Assembly: GCA_963665075.1 (NCBI GenBank)
Contig: OY762063.1
Coordinates: forward strand, 1,736,001-1,800,000
Direction: 5' to 3'
Origin: JAPULR01 sp963665075
Lineage (GTDB): Bacteria > Chloroflexota > Dehalococcoidia > Lucifugimonadales > GCA-2712585
Length of the DNA: 64,000 nucleotides
Shown: piece by piece, positions 1 to 7,717 of the stretch
Numbering within the stretch: the first letter of the stretch is position 1
How the letters are laid out: the number at the start of each line of letters is the position of its first letter
Made by a program: the position numbers and the translations under genes
Notes under the pieces: generated by a model
What the model was told of the DNA's origin: nothing
Database searches by the model: none
The model's input: the letters and a program-made list of their open reading frames with translations, nothing else

Positions 1-311
1 AGATTTTCGGACCGGTGTTGACGGTGTTTTCGGCACGGGATCTGGCCGACGCTATAGAGATTTCCAACAACGTGGAGTTCGGGCTGTCGTCGTCCATATA
101 CACGAAGGACTTGCCGAAGGCGTTCCGGTACATCGAGGACGTGGAGGCGGGGATGGTGCACGTGAATGCGCCGACGCTGGGGGGAGAGGTGCATCTGCCG
201 TTCGGGGGGTCGAAGGCTTCGGGTGTGGGGCCGCGGGAGCAGGGGACGGAGGCGGTGAATTTCTTCAGCGAGGTGGTGACGGTTTACGTGGATTATGGCG
301 GGGCGGGTTAA
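1..311 (+). CDS. Aldehyde dehydrogenase, C-terminal fragment (cut by window edge)
   Basis: The reading frame is already open at base 3 (codons read IFGPVLTVF) and ends at 311, so about 103 C-terminal residues are visible. The IFGPV block, the LSSSIYTKD segment, the GMVHVN segment and PFGGSKASG followed by REQG are typical of the end of NAD(P)-dependent aldehyde dehydrogenases, which oxidise an aldehyde to the acid. The catalytic Cys and Glu lie before the window, so the substrate cannot be judged. The GTG at 15 is internal and is not the start. Confidence 0.9.
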   Translation, partial: IFGPVLTVFSARDLADAIEISNNVEFGLSSSIYTKDLPKAFRYIEDVEAGMVHVNAPTLGGEVHLPFGGSKASGVGPREQGTEAVNFFSEVVTVYVDYGGAG

Positions 312-338
312 TTTTCGAAGGGGACTTAGGAGTTAGAG

Positions 339-1310
339 ATGACGACCAATTTGTTTTCGACTTACCGTCAGGGGGAGAATCGCGTTACTTCCACCTTGAT
401 GGCGGTGCTGCAACGTCTGAGTCTGCCAAACATAGACCGGATTCTTCAGGCCCTTCTTGAAGATAGCGCATTCAGCCTGGTTTCATTCGACAACCAGCCC
501 AGGGGAAAGAAATCCACGCCGGACGCACGGATTGCAACAGGGGCGGCCATCTGGATTGAGACCAAAACGGCGCGCAATGTAGTGCGCAAAGATCAGGTAA
601 AGAGACATCTGGACAGCTTGCGCGCCGGCGAGAACCTTCTGTTGCTCACGCCGGACGAAATGGCGCCGGCTGGACTGGACGATAGGGTGGCTTGGTCCAA
701 CTTCAAGACCTTGGCGGGCGCGGTGGAGGAGATCCTTGGGGACGATGACGAGCCTCCTTCGGAAAAGGAAGCGTTCCTGTTGAGGGAGTTCGTCTCAATG
801 CTTAGAGAAGATAATCTCTTGCACTCCGCCGAAACAAGGGTAATGGTACTTGGCGCTCGATTCGCGTGGCCAATGTACAAGCTTCTCAGCGTGTATAGAT
901 GCGGAACCAATAAGCCTATGCGTTCATTGCGCGACTCGGACCACCTGGCGTTTTATGCGGCCGGAGCGATCAAGCCCTTGGCGCCCAGGATCAAGTCGGT
1001 GGTGGAATCAATCGACATTATGGATTCGAAAGAAGTCGAGTCCTTAGGAGGCGGGCAAAAGAGACTCGCCAAGAAGTTGCAGAATAGAATCAAGCACCAC
1101 AAGCAGAGTCGTGAATTCGGACAAGCCTTCAAGGTGATGTTTCTCAGCAGCCCGACCGACGACGATACAGTCAAGCTGGAAAACCCTATTATCAACGATA
1201 AAAGGGACAAGAACGGGAATCCAACCCCGTTCACTTTTGGACAACCGAGGTACGTAACCCTGAAGTCATTGCGGAAAGCACGCCGCACCAGCGAGTTGGA
1301 GTTTTGCTGA
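339..1310 (+). CDS. Hypothetical protein with a PD-(D/E)XK nuclease-like motif
   Basis: A 323-residue protein starting at ATG 339, after a GGGGACTTAGGAG stretch that can serve as a Shine-Dalgarno site. Around residues 60-80 it reads TPDARI, then a short gap, then WIETKT. A PD followed by a hydrophobic strand ending in E-x-K is the signature of PD-(D/E)XK nucleases. The rest is not recognisable to me. Base composition is lower in GC than the neighbours, which suggests acquisition by transfer. It has no obvious partner: upstream is the aldehyde dehydrogenase and downstream a small orphan and an IS. Nuclease activity is inferred from the motif alone. Confidence 0.55.
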   Translation: MTTNLFSTYRQGENRVTSTLMAVLQRLSLPNIDRILQALLEDSAFSLVSFDNQPRGKKSTPDARIATGAAIWIETKTARNVVRKDQVKRHLDSLRAGENLLLLTPDEMAPAGLDDRVAWSNFKTLAGAVEEILGDDDEPPSEKEAFLLREFVSMLREDNLLHSAETRVMVLGARFAWPMYKLLSVYRCGTNKPMRSLRDSDHLAFYAAGAIKPLAPRIKSVVESIDIMDSKEVESLGGGQKRLAKKLQNRIKHHKQSREFGQAFKVMFLSSPTDDDTVKLENPIINDKRDKNGNPTPFTFGQPRYVTLKSLRKARRTSELEFC

Positions 1311-1359
1311 ACATGGCACATGAGACAGAAAATGTTGCTGCGGATGGGATTGTCTAATC

Positions 1360-1656
1360 TTGTGGTCGGTGCGGGTGAATATCGAGGAGCACGAGGTGTT
1401 TCGTCCGAGTGAGATTATCGCGGATCTGCGGGCGGCGGCGGAGGCGTTGTATTTTCCGTTCAAGGTGGTGGGGTTTTGGGACAGTCACGCGGACATGCAT
1501 TTGTGTCCGCAGGAGCAACGTCGAGAGGAGTGTCCGCATCGGTTGGGGGCGGGGGATGCCGGGTATGTTGATTATGAGGAGATGGTGTCGAGGGAGATGG
1601 GGGCGACGTTGAGGGTGGAGTTTCCGCACGCGAAGGTACGGTTGTATTTGAGGTAG
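1360..1656 (+). CDS. Hypothetical small protein
   Basis: A 98-residue frame beginning at TTG 1360; GTG at 1369 or 1375 are alternative starts. It contains two Cys (CPQEQ and EECPHR) and two short acidic/hydrophobic stretches, with no signal peptide or membrane segment. Its GC-rich wobble positions match the genuine genes here, so it is probably coding, but I recognise no family. Confidence 0.45.
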   Translation: MWSVRVNIEEHEVFRPSEIIADLRAAAEALYFPFKVVGFWDSHADMHLCPQEQRREECPHRLGAGDAGYVDYEEMVSREMGATLRVEFPHAKVRLYLR

Positions 1657-1659
1657 GGG

Positions 1660-1899
1660 GAGTTACACCGCCATCCCCGTATCAAGTACGGGGCAGGCTC
1701 TAACCTTCCCCCGTCAAAGGGGAAGGGAGAAGAGGGATTCCCTCCACTCGCCCCTTCGACAAGCTCAGGACAGGCTCAGGGTGAGCGTAGGGGGATGGGA
1801 TCCCGCCCCAGTGTCGTGGCACGAGGGCAGGCTTTTCGCGGGAGCAAGAGTTATGGAAAGTTCTGCGTCAAGGGGGAAGGGGTAAGAGGGGATGGATTC
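1660..1899. repeat. Dispersed intergenic repeat cluster
   Basis: Contains three repeat types seen throughout the window: the CCCCGTATCAAGTACGGGG hairpin with CCTTCCCCCGTC-AAAGGGGAAGGG, the CCCTTCGACAAGCTCAGG box, and at 1891-1899 the first bases (GATGGATTC) of the inverted repeat that elsewhere reads GATTCCCGCCTGCGCGGGAA. The last unit is interrupted by the IS30 element. A degenerate TTATGGAAAGTTCTGC at about 1850 resembles the ends of the MITE-like elements described below. Confidence 0.8.
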
Positions 1900-1928
1900 G
1901 ATAGACTCACAAACGAAGTGCAACGCCT
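1900..1928 (+). repeat. IS30 left inverted repeat
   Basis: Begins GATAGACTCAC and ends AAGTGCAACGCCT. The inner 13 bp are identical to the reverse complement of the right end. Confidence 0.88.
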
Positions 1929-1943
1929 TGTTAAGGTGTTGGC

Positions 1944-2954
1944 ATGGGAAAGAGATATAGGCAGATTGACATCAGGGAGAGGTGTGAGATATCCCACCTA
2001 CGTGAGGAGGGACGGACGATATGCGAGATTGCGGCATCTATGGGTCGCGCGAAGTCGACGATCAGCCGGGAGTTGAGGCGCAACGGCAAGAAGAAGGGAG
2101 AGTATGAGCCGGTGTACGCGGAGCGACAAGCCGTAGGGAGGAGATGGAGGGGGTCGAAGCTGGAGCGTGACGATGAGTTGCGGGAGTTGGTTCTCACTGG
2201 ACTCAGGGCGGGATTGTCGCCGGAGCAGGTGGCTTGCAGTATGGAACTGCTCAAGGGTGAAAAGGTGATATCCCACGAGAGCATCTATCGGTTCGTGCAC
2301 GGGCAGGTAGGGCGGACGAAGGACTACGATTGGAGGAACTATCTGCCGCGGAGGAAGTCGAAGCGGGGATACAGGGGACGCAGGGGAGGAAGTCCTGCGT
2401 CGTTCATCAAGTTGAGGCGGTCCATAGGGGAGAGGCCTGAGTGTGCGGAGACGCGGGATGCGCCTGGACACTGGGAGGCGGACTTGATGATGTTCAGCCG
2501 GCACGGGCAGGCGGTGTTGGCGCTGCATGAGCGGCAGTCGCGGATACTGTTGGGGGTGAGGCTGGAGAGCAAGGCGTCGGACCCTGTGGCGGAGGCTATG
2601 GAAAGGATGTTGGCGCCGTTGCCCGCGGAGTGGCGTCGGACGATGACCTTCGACAACGGGACGGAGTTCGCGAAGCACTACCGGTTGCACGAGTTGGGGA
2701 TGGAGACCTTCTTCTGCGACGTGAGGTCGCCGTGGCAGAAGGGGGGCGTGGAGAACGCCATAGGGCGTCTGCGGCGGAGTTTGCCGCGGAAGACGGACTT
2801 GGCGACGTTGTCGGATGAGGAGTTCGAGCGGCTGTTCCTGGTGTACAACAATACGCCGCGCAAGTGCCTGGGCTTCAGAACCCCGGCGGAGGTATTCCTA
2901 TCTCAGGCGTTGCACTTGAAATGTGAATCCATCTTCCCGCCTGCGCGGGAATGA
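1944..2954 (+). CDS. IS30-family transposase
   Basis: A 336-residue DDE transposase. The N-terminal helix-turn-helix region (about 5-55) includes TICEIAASMGRAKSTISREL. The catalytic core starts near residue 170: GHWEADLMM carries the first Asp, TFDNGTEF the second and WQKGGVENAIGRLR the Glu, all in IS30 order. Length is typical for the family. The last six codons and the TGA stop lie outside the element, in the host repeat: the IS right end is at 2933 but translation continues through FPPARE to the stop at 2952-2954. The gene looks intact. Confidence 0.93.
   Translation: MGKRYRQIDIRERCEISHLREEGRTICEIAASMGRAKSTISRELRRNGKKKGEYEPVYAERQAVGRRWRGSKLERDDELRELVLTGLRAGLSPEQVACSMELLKGEKVISHESIYRFVHGQVGRTKDYDWRNYLPRRKSKRGYRGRRGGSPASFIKLRRSIGERPECAETRDAPGHWEADLMMFSRHGQAVLALHERQSRILLGVRLESKASDPVAEAMERMLAPLPAEWRRTMTFDNGTEFAKHYRLHELGMETFFCDVRSPWQKGGVENAIGRLRRSLPRKTDLATLSDEEFERLFLVYNNTPRKCLGFRTPAEVFLSQALHLKCESIFPPARE
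2905..2933 (-). repeat. IS30 right inverted repeat
   Basis: Read on the minus strand it begins GATGGATTCAC and ends AAGTGCAACGCCT, matching the left end at 23 of 29 positions. It lies inside the transposase reading frame. Confidence 0.88.
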
Positions 2955-3345
2955 CGGAGGGTAGGGTGCTCGGCCCTTCGACAGGCTCAGGGTGAACGGA
3001 GGGGACTGGATTCCCGCCTGCGCGGGAATGACGGAAGGTAGGGTGCTCGGCCCTTCGACAGGCTCAGGGTGAACGGAGGGGACTGGATTCCCGCCTGCGC
3101 GGGAATGACGGAGGAGGTGGCGGGAATGAGGGAGGGTATGGCGCTCGACCCTTCGTCCTTCGACAAGCTCAGGATGATATCAGGGTGAACGGAGGGGACT
3201 GGATTCCCGCCTGCGCGGGAATGACGGAGGGTATGGCGCTCGACCCTTCGTCCTTCGACAAGCTCAGGATGATATCAGGGTGAGCGGAGGGGGACTGGAT
3301 TCCGGCTTTCGCCGGAATGACGGATGTGGCATAGGGGGAAGGGAT
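2934..3345. repeat. Tandem array of two dispersed repeats
   Basis: The hairpin box (TTCCCGCCTGCGCGGGAA) alternates with the CCCTTCGACAGGCTCAGGGTGA box. TGACGG landmarks fall at 2952, 3029 and 3106, giving an exact 77-bp period, then at 3222 (116 bp) and a final diverged unit (TTCCGGCTTTCGCCGGAA) near 3300. No gene is seen in 2955-3410. Confidence 0.85.
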
Positions 3346-3410
3346 TAAGGAGGTCGGAATGGCATATAATGATACGGAGTTAGTAGACTGACCTCACAGG
3401 GAGAACACAC

Positions 3411-3635
3411 ATGAATCAACTCCTAAGAGAAGCGTTTGAGGAAGTTGCCAAGCTGTCGGAAGCGGAACAGGATAGAATCGCCCGGCTTCTGCTGGAGGAG
3501 ATGGAATCGGATAGGCGGTGGGATGAGTTGTTTGCCACTCCTGAATCGGATGCCTTCCTGGAACGGATGGCGGATGAAACCTGGGCAGAGCATCTGGCGG
3601 GGGAAACTCGTCCTCTCAACTTGGAAGACTTGTAG
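3411..3635 (+). CDS. Small acidic helical protein, addiction-module antitoxin-like
   Basis: 74 residues from ATG 3411, preceded by CAGGGAGAACACAC as ribosome-binding site. It is strongly helical and acidic: a EVAKLSEAEQDRIARLLLEE stretch followed by RRWDELFA and a basic-poor tail. This layout resembles solitary RelB/Phd-like antitoxins that lie next to RelE or PIN toxins, but no toxin gene follows; the next gene is a flavoprotein starting 13 bases later. An orphan antitoxin-like role is an inference. Confidence 0.5.
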   Translation: MNQLLREAFEEVAKLSEAEQDRIARLLLEEMESDRRWDELFATPESDAFLERMADETWAEHLAGETRPLNLEDL

Positions 3636-3647
3636 ATGGGTGAAGGC

Positions 3648-4849
3648 ATGACTATTTTGGATGCGCCGTACCGGAGGGTTGAGAGGGGGGAGGTTGCGGT
3701 TGTGGGGGGTGGGATTGTGGGGGTTTCGGCGGCTTATGCGGCGGCGGCGCGTGGTCAGGGGAAGGTGCGGGTGTCGTTGTATGAGGCGTCGGAGGTGGGG
3801 CATTCGGGGGCTGCATCGTCGGACGTCAACCGGGTGTTTCGATTCCTGAGCGGGCCGGAGCCGACGCTGACGGTCTGGTCGGGGAGGCGCGGGATATGTG
3901 GCGGGCGTTGGGGAGTCGATGGGGGAGTCCGGTGTTGCATGAGACGGGGGTGGTTTTTCTGGTGGAGAAGGGGGACGGGGTGGAGACGACGGGCGGGCAC
4001 GTGTACCCCTACGAAAGCGCGGCGGCGTGGCTGGAGGACGCGCTGCGATGCATGGATGATAATGGGGCGCCGTATCGTCGAATGAGTCCGGGGGAGTTGG
4101 CGGGGATGTATCCGCAGTTTGAAAGCAGGGCGCTGAATGAGGCGGTGATCGACCCGCAGGCGGGGTTCGTGGAGGCGTCGAAGGCGGTGGAGGCGACGCT
4201 GGCGTTGGGGTTGAAGGCGGGGGTGGAGTATCATCCAGGGGTTGAGGTCGTTGGGGTGGAATCCGATGGCGGCGGGTGTCGGTTGGTTGCGTCGGACGGG
4301 CGGGAGTTTCGGGTGGACGCGGCGGTGGTGGCGGTGAACGGGTGGACGGAGGGGCTTATGCCGCAGTTGAAGGGGGCGTTGACGCTGACGGAGCAGCCGC
4401 TGGTGTATTTGCGACCGCCGGGGGATGCGTCGTCGTTGGCCTTGGGGAAGCTGCCGGTGTTCATTTCGCTGACGTCGGACTGCTACGGGTTTCCGATTGT
4501 GCGCGGGGAGTTGAAGGTTGCGGACGACACGGCGTTGCGTACGATTGGTCATCCGGACGAACGGGAAGAGCCGTCGAGGGAGTATCTGGAGAGGGTGGTT
4601 TCTACGGTGGGGAATTTCTTGCCCGCGGTGGCGGGGGCTGTGGTGGAGCGGACGCACGTGTGCTTCTATGACAGGTCGAAGGACGGGCGGTTCTTGTTGG
4701 ACGCGTTGGACCCGGAGGCGCGGATAATCTACGGGTGCGGGATGAGCGGGCGGGCGTTCAAGTTCGGGCCGGTGCTTGGGGAACGGCTGGCGCGGTTCGC
4801 GGTTGAGGGGGAGAGGCCGGGGGACATCGAGGAGTTTCGGCTGCGTTAG
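3648..4849 (+). pseudogene. FAD-dependent amine/amino acid oxidase (DAO family), frameshifted
   Basis: Two overlapping frames make one DAO/monomeric sarcosine oxidase-like protein. The first (ATG 3648, MTILDAP) carries the FAD Rossmann motif VAVVGGGIVGVSAAYAA and the flavin-anchoring HSGAASSDVNRVFRF. The second continues from about 3884 with EARDMWRAL to the C-terminal GCGMSGRAFKFGPVLGE that closes the FAD site. The frames join at the GGGG run 3881-3884; one extra G would restore a roughly 400-residue protein. This is either a real one-base deletion or a sequencing error in a homopolymer. The family oxidises N-methyl amines or amino acids; the substrate is unknown. Confidence 0.8.
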
Positions 4850-5034
4850 TCTGAGGGTTGGTGCTTGCGGATGAGTTCGACTATGCGGGGGTCGATGTCG
4901 TCGATGCTGCGGCCGCTGTCTATGGAGGCGAGGCCGAGGTGGGCCTGGCGGTTGAGGTATTCCCAGTCGGGCGTCCTGTACCATTCCTTACGAAGGTCGG
5001 CAAAGAGGGCGTCGATTTCTTTTTTGGTGAACAT
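4846..5034 (-). CDS. Hypothetical small protein
   Basis: 62 residues starting at ATG 5034 after GAGAGGTGAGAC, a reasonable ribosome-binding site. Charged and helical (FTKKEIDALFADLRKEWY at the N-terminus), with a DIDPRIVELIRKH tail. Its stop overlaps the stop of the convergent flavoprotein gene by 4 bases. No family recognised. It may be a small accessory protein of the oxidase region. Confidence 0.5.
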   Translation of the reverse strand: MFTKKEIDALFADLRKEWYRTPDWEYLNRQAHLGLASIDSGRSIDDIDPRIVELIRKHQPSD

Positions 5035-5144
5035 GTCTCACCTCTCGCGGCGGAGTGGGCATTCAGGGGTGGATGTAGACAAGATAGGTTTTGGGGAGGG
5101 GGCTGTCAAGGTGGGGGGGGGAGGGTCAGGCTATCCCTTGCCCC

Positions 5145-5600
5145 TGGATTCCCGCCTGCGCGGGAATGACGGAGGGGTTGCTGGGTTGGCGATGGGGTTG
5201 TATCACGATGGGGTAGAGGCGACCGGCCGGTCGCCCCTACGGAGGGATTGAGGAGTATGTGCACCCTTCGACAAGCTCAGGATAGGCTCAGGATGAGTGG
5301 TGGGTTGCGATGGATTCCCGCCTCCGCGGGAATGGGGGAGGGTGAGCGGGAAGAGACGTTGGGGTGAGCGGATGGGTTAGGGAGATGGCCGGTTCGCGAA
5401 TCACCCCCATCTCAATCTTCCCCCGTCAAGGGGGAAGAGGAAGATCCTTCGACAGGCTCAGGGTGAGTGGTGGGCTGCGATGGATTCCCGCCTGCGCGGG
5501 AATGGCGGGAATGTGCGAGGGGGAAGGGATAAGAGGGGCCGCTCGACCCTTCGACAGGCTCAGGGTGAGCGGGTGTGGGGACCGAGGTGGGGTATGTGGG
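5145..5600. repeat. Repeat-filled intergenic region
   Basis: No gene is supported in 5035-5607. It holds hairpin repeats (GGATTCCCGCCTGCGCGGGAA at about 5150 and 5481, GATTCCCGCCTCCGCGGGAA at 5312), several CCCTTCGACAAGCTCAGG or CAGGCTCAGGGTGAG boxes, a CTTCCCCCGTCAAGGGGGAAG hairpin near 5420, and CGACCGGCCGGTCGCCCCTACG at about 5210. Confidence 0.8.
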
Positions 5601-5607
5601 AGGTTTG

Positions 5608-6774
5608 TTAGGCGAGGACGTTGTAGCGGTAGCGGGAGGTGAGGAGGCGGCCTTCGTCGAAGCGGGTGGCGCGAAGGGGGGATATGTCGATGGTGGAAGC
5701 GTGACCCTGGGTTATCATTTCGGCCATGAGTTGGCCGACGATTGCGCCGAGCTTGAAGCCGTGACCGCTGAATCCGACGGCGCAGAATAGTCCGTCGACG
5801 CCCGGAACCCGGTCGAGGACGGGATGCCAGTCGGGGGTGATGGTGAAGAGGCCGGACCAGCCGCCGCGGAAGTAGCCGTCGGCCATGGCGGGCATCCGGT
5901 GGACGAGCTTTTTCATGGAATCCTTGACAGTGTCGGGGTCGACGCCCTGGCTGTAGTCGTCGACCGTCACTGCGTCCTCGCCGACGCCAATGACCGTCAA
6001 ATCGGTGGAGTGGGGGCGGAAGCTGAACTCCTGGAGGATGTCGCCGACGATGGGGTGGGACGGGAGTTTTCGCTCCGGTCGTCGAACCATGATGACTTGG
6101 TGGCGGATGGGGTCTAATGGGATGTGGAAGCCGTGGGGTTGGAGGAGGCGAGGGGACCAGGGGCCGGCGGCGACGAGGGCGGTTTCGGTGTGGATGACGG
6201 AGCCGTCCTGGAGGGTGACTGAGCGGATTTTTCCACCCTTCACGTCTACGGAGGCTGCGGGGGAGCGTTGGTATACTTTCGCGCCGTTCTTCTGGGCGGC
6301 CTCGGCGTAGCCGGAAGTCACCAGGTAGGGGTCGGCGTAGCCGGACTGGGGCTCGAAGGCGAGGCCGCCGGCGTCGGGTACGTTGAGCATGGGGGCGACT
6401 TCCAGCAGGTCTTCGGGGGAGACGACGGAGGTGTCGATGCCGAGGCTGCGCTGCATGGCGACGTTGTCTTCCATCGCGTCGCGGTCTTCGGGGCCGACGA
6501 TGACGACGTAGCCGGTGTTGACGTAGCCGGAGGGGTGGCCGACTTCTTCCTGAAAGTCGCGGTAACGCTTCATGCTCTCCCAGGCCATCGCGGAGGTGAC
6601 GGGGTTGGAGTAGTGCATGCGCAGGATGGCCTGGGAGCGTCCGGTGGAGCCGGAGGCCAGGACGCCTTGCTCCAGGAGGACGGCGTCGCGGACGCCCAAT
6701 TGGGTTAGGTGGTAGAGGGCGCTGCATCCCATGACGCCGCCGCCGATGACGACGACTTCCGCGGTGTTGTTCAT
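5608..6774 (-). CDS. FAD-dependent oxidoreductase, DAO family
   Basis: 388 residues from ATG 6774, preceded by GGAGGTCAC, so the much longer upstream-open frame is not used. The N-terminal FAD motif is VVVIGGGVMGCSALYHL, followed by an ASGSTGRSQAILR segment where related amine oxidases and glycine/sarcosine oxidases anchor the flavin. Near the C-terminus GVDGLFCAVGFSGHGFKLG completes the FAD pocket. The protein should oxidise a small amine or amino acid such as sarcosine or glycine, with electrons passed to oxygen or an acceptor. It is an intact distant paralogue of the frameshifted gene upstream. Confidence 0.88.
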   Translation of the reverse strand: MNNTAEVVVIGGGVMGCSALYHLTQLGVRDAVLLEQGVLASGSTGRSQAILRMHYSNPVTSAMAWESMKRYRDFQEEVGHPSGYVNTGYVVIVGPEDRDAMEDNVAMQRSLGIDTSVVSPEDLLEVAPMLNVPDAGGLAFEPQSGYADPYLVTSGYAEAAQKNGAKVYQRSPAASVDVKGGKIRSVTLQDGSVIHTETALVAAGPWSPRLLQPHGFHIPLDPIRHQVIMVRRPERKLPSHPIVGDILQEFSFRPHSTDLTVIGVGEDAVTVDDYSQGVDPDTVKDSMKKLVHRMPAMADGYFRGGWSGLFTITPDWHPVLDRVPGVDGLFCAVGFSGHGFKLGAIVGQLMAEMITQGHASTIDISPLRATRFDEGRLLTSRYRYNVLA

Positions 6775-6807
6775 GTGACCTCCAATTTGAGGGAAGTTTC
6801 TGCTGAT

Positions 6808-6840
6808 ATTATATTTGCCGGAGGGGGTTGCGGTCACGGA
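6808..6840 (-). promoter_or_regulatory. Possible sigma-70-type promoter of the DAO gene
   Basis: On the minus strand a perfect TATAAT lies at 6813-6808, 34 bases before the ATG at 6774, with a weak GTGACC about 18 bases upstream as -35. The recA gene has a very similar leader just before its start (CAAATTGGAGGTGACATG). Confidence 0.35.
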
Positions 6841-6924
6841 GGGAAGGGTGGGAATTCGTTGACGGCGGGGAATTGCGGGCGTATGGTTGGTTGGCAACAG
6901 GAGGGGATTCGGGAAGGAACTGTC

Positions 6925-7293
6925 ATGGTGCAGAGAACGACTACATACAGGGAGCAGGGGCGGGCGTTTCTGGTGCATGCGCGGGGGGAGTTGGCGAAGG
7001 GGGATCTGCAGCAGGCGTCGGCGAAGGGATGGGGCGCGGCGGCGTTGATGGTGAAGGAGATCGCGCGACGGAAGGGATTGTATCACCGGAGTCATAGGAG
7101 CTTGCAGCAAGTGATCAACAAGCTGTACGACGAGACCGGCGACCCGGAGTGGACATCCCTATTCGCGATTGCCGAGAGCCTGCATCAGAATTTTTACGAG
7201 AATTGGTCGACTGCAAACGTCATCACGCTCCGAATCCTTCAGGTGGAGATGCTTGTGGAGAAGGCGGAGGGGTTGTTGGGGGCAGAGCGGTAA
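6925..7293 (+). CDS. PaREP1-like small helical protein, copy 1
   Basis: 122 residues from ATG 6925 (MVQRTTTYREQ). The conserved core is a helical hairpin: YREQGRAFLVHARGELAKGD, then QQASAKGWGAAALMVKEIA, a HRSHRSLQQ segment, and a second helical half with LHQNFYENWS. This matches the PaREP1/HEPN-like family as I know it, whose function is poorly defined. It is followed 35 bases later by a close paralogue, and two more copies lie at 58.0-58.8 kb. Tandem pairs suggest local duplication. Confidence 0.7.
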   Translation: MVQRTTTYREQGRAFLVHARGELAKGDLQQASAKGWGAAALMVKEIARRKGLYHRSHRSLQQVINKLYDETGDPEWTSLFAIAESLHQNFYENWSTANVITLRILQVEMLVEKAEGLLGAER

Positions 7294-7328
7294 GCCAGGG
7301 ATAGTCTTGCAATCAAAGGGTGATATTG

Positions 7329-7694
7329 ATGGTGCAGAGAACTACTACATATAGAGAGCAGGCGAGGGTGTTTCTGGCGCAGGCGCGGGAGGAGTTGGCG
7401 AAGGGCGATTTGCAGCAGGCGTCGGAGAAGGGGTGGGGCGCGGCGTCGCAGATGGTGAAGGCGATAGCGCAGGAGAGGGGGTGGCATCATAGAAGTCATC
7501 GGAGCTTGCAAAGGGCTATCGGCAGTCTTGACCTGGAGACCGACGACCCCGATTGGATAGCGTTGTTTTCCGCCGCCGAAAGCCTGCATCAGAACTTCTA
7601 CGAGAATTGGTCTACGGTCAGGGTCATCAACCGACGTCTCCGACTTGTGGAGCGGTTTGTGGAGAAGGCGGAAGGGTTGTTGGGGGCAGCGTAA
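7329..7694 (+). CDS. PaREP1-like small helical protein, copy 2
   Basis: 121 residues from ATG 7329. It is nearly superimposable on copy 1: same MVQRTTTYREQ start, QQASEKGWGAASQMVKAIA core, HHRSHRSLQR, and ESLHQNFYENWSTV, ending VEKAEGLLGAA. DNA similarity between copies 1 and 2 is visible by eye, so this duplication is recent. It is followed by an unrelated serine hydrolase 23 bases downstream. Confidence 0.7.
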   Translation: MVQRTTTYREQARVFLAQAREELAKGDLQQASEKGWGAASQMVKAIAQERGWHHRSHRSLQRAIGSLDLETDDPDWIALFSAAESLHQNFYENWSTVRVINRRLRLVERFVEKAEGLLGAA

Positions 7695-7717
7695 TTTCGG
7701 AAGGAGGGGTGAACGCA

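Larger units (their letters stand above)
1900..2933 (+). mobile_element. IS30-family insertion sequence, complete
   Basis: A 1034-bp element bounded by 29-bp imperfect inverted repeats (23 of 29 match) and flanked by a 3-bp direct repeat TTC at 1897-1899 and 2934-2936. It carries one IS30-type transposase. Removing it with one TTC restores an uninterrupted dispersed repeat (GATGGATTC joined to CCGCCTGCGCGGGAATGACGG), which fixes both ends precisely. Short target duplications are usual for IS30. Confidence 0.9.

Noticed and set aside
339..1310. Restriction partner of the methyltransferase at 32 kb
   Set aside because: It is 31 kb away and that methyltransferase already has a coupled HNH nuclease.
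2955..3345. CRISPR array
   Set aside because: Repeats alternate between two hairpin families with no unique spacers of uniform length, and no cas genes are present.
3876..3900. Selenocysteine or programmed frameshift in the first DAO gene
   Set aside because: No TGA is involved, and no slippery heptamer or downstream pseudoknot was seen; a plain one-base change in a G run is simpler.
5426..6727. Long open reading frame antisense to the DAO gene
   Set aside because: Rich in Pro/Arg/His with no motif, no ribosome-binding site, and lies opposite a well-supported flavoprotein; an artefact of GC-rich wobble positions. The same applies to similar long frames at 3755-4984, 20670-22448 and 22346-23458.
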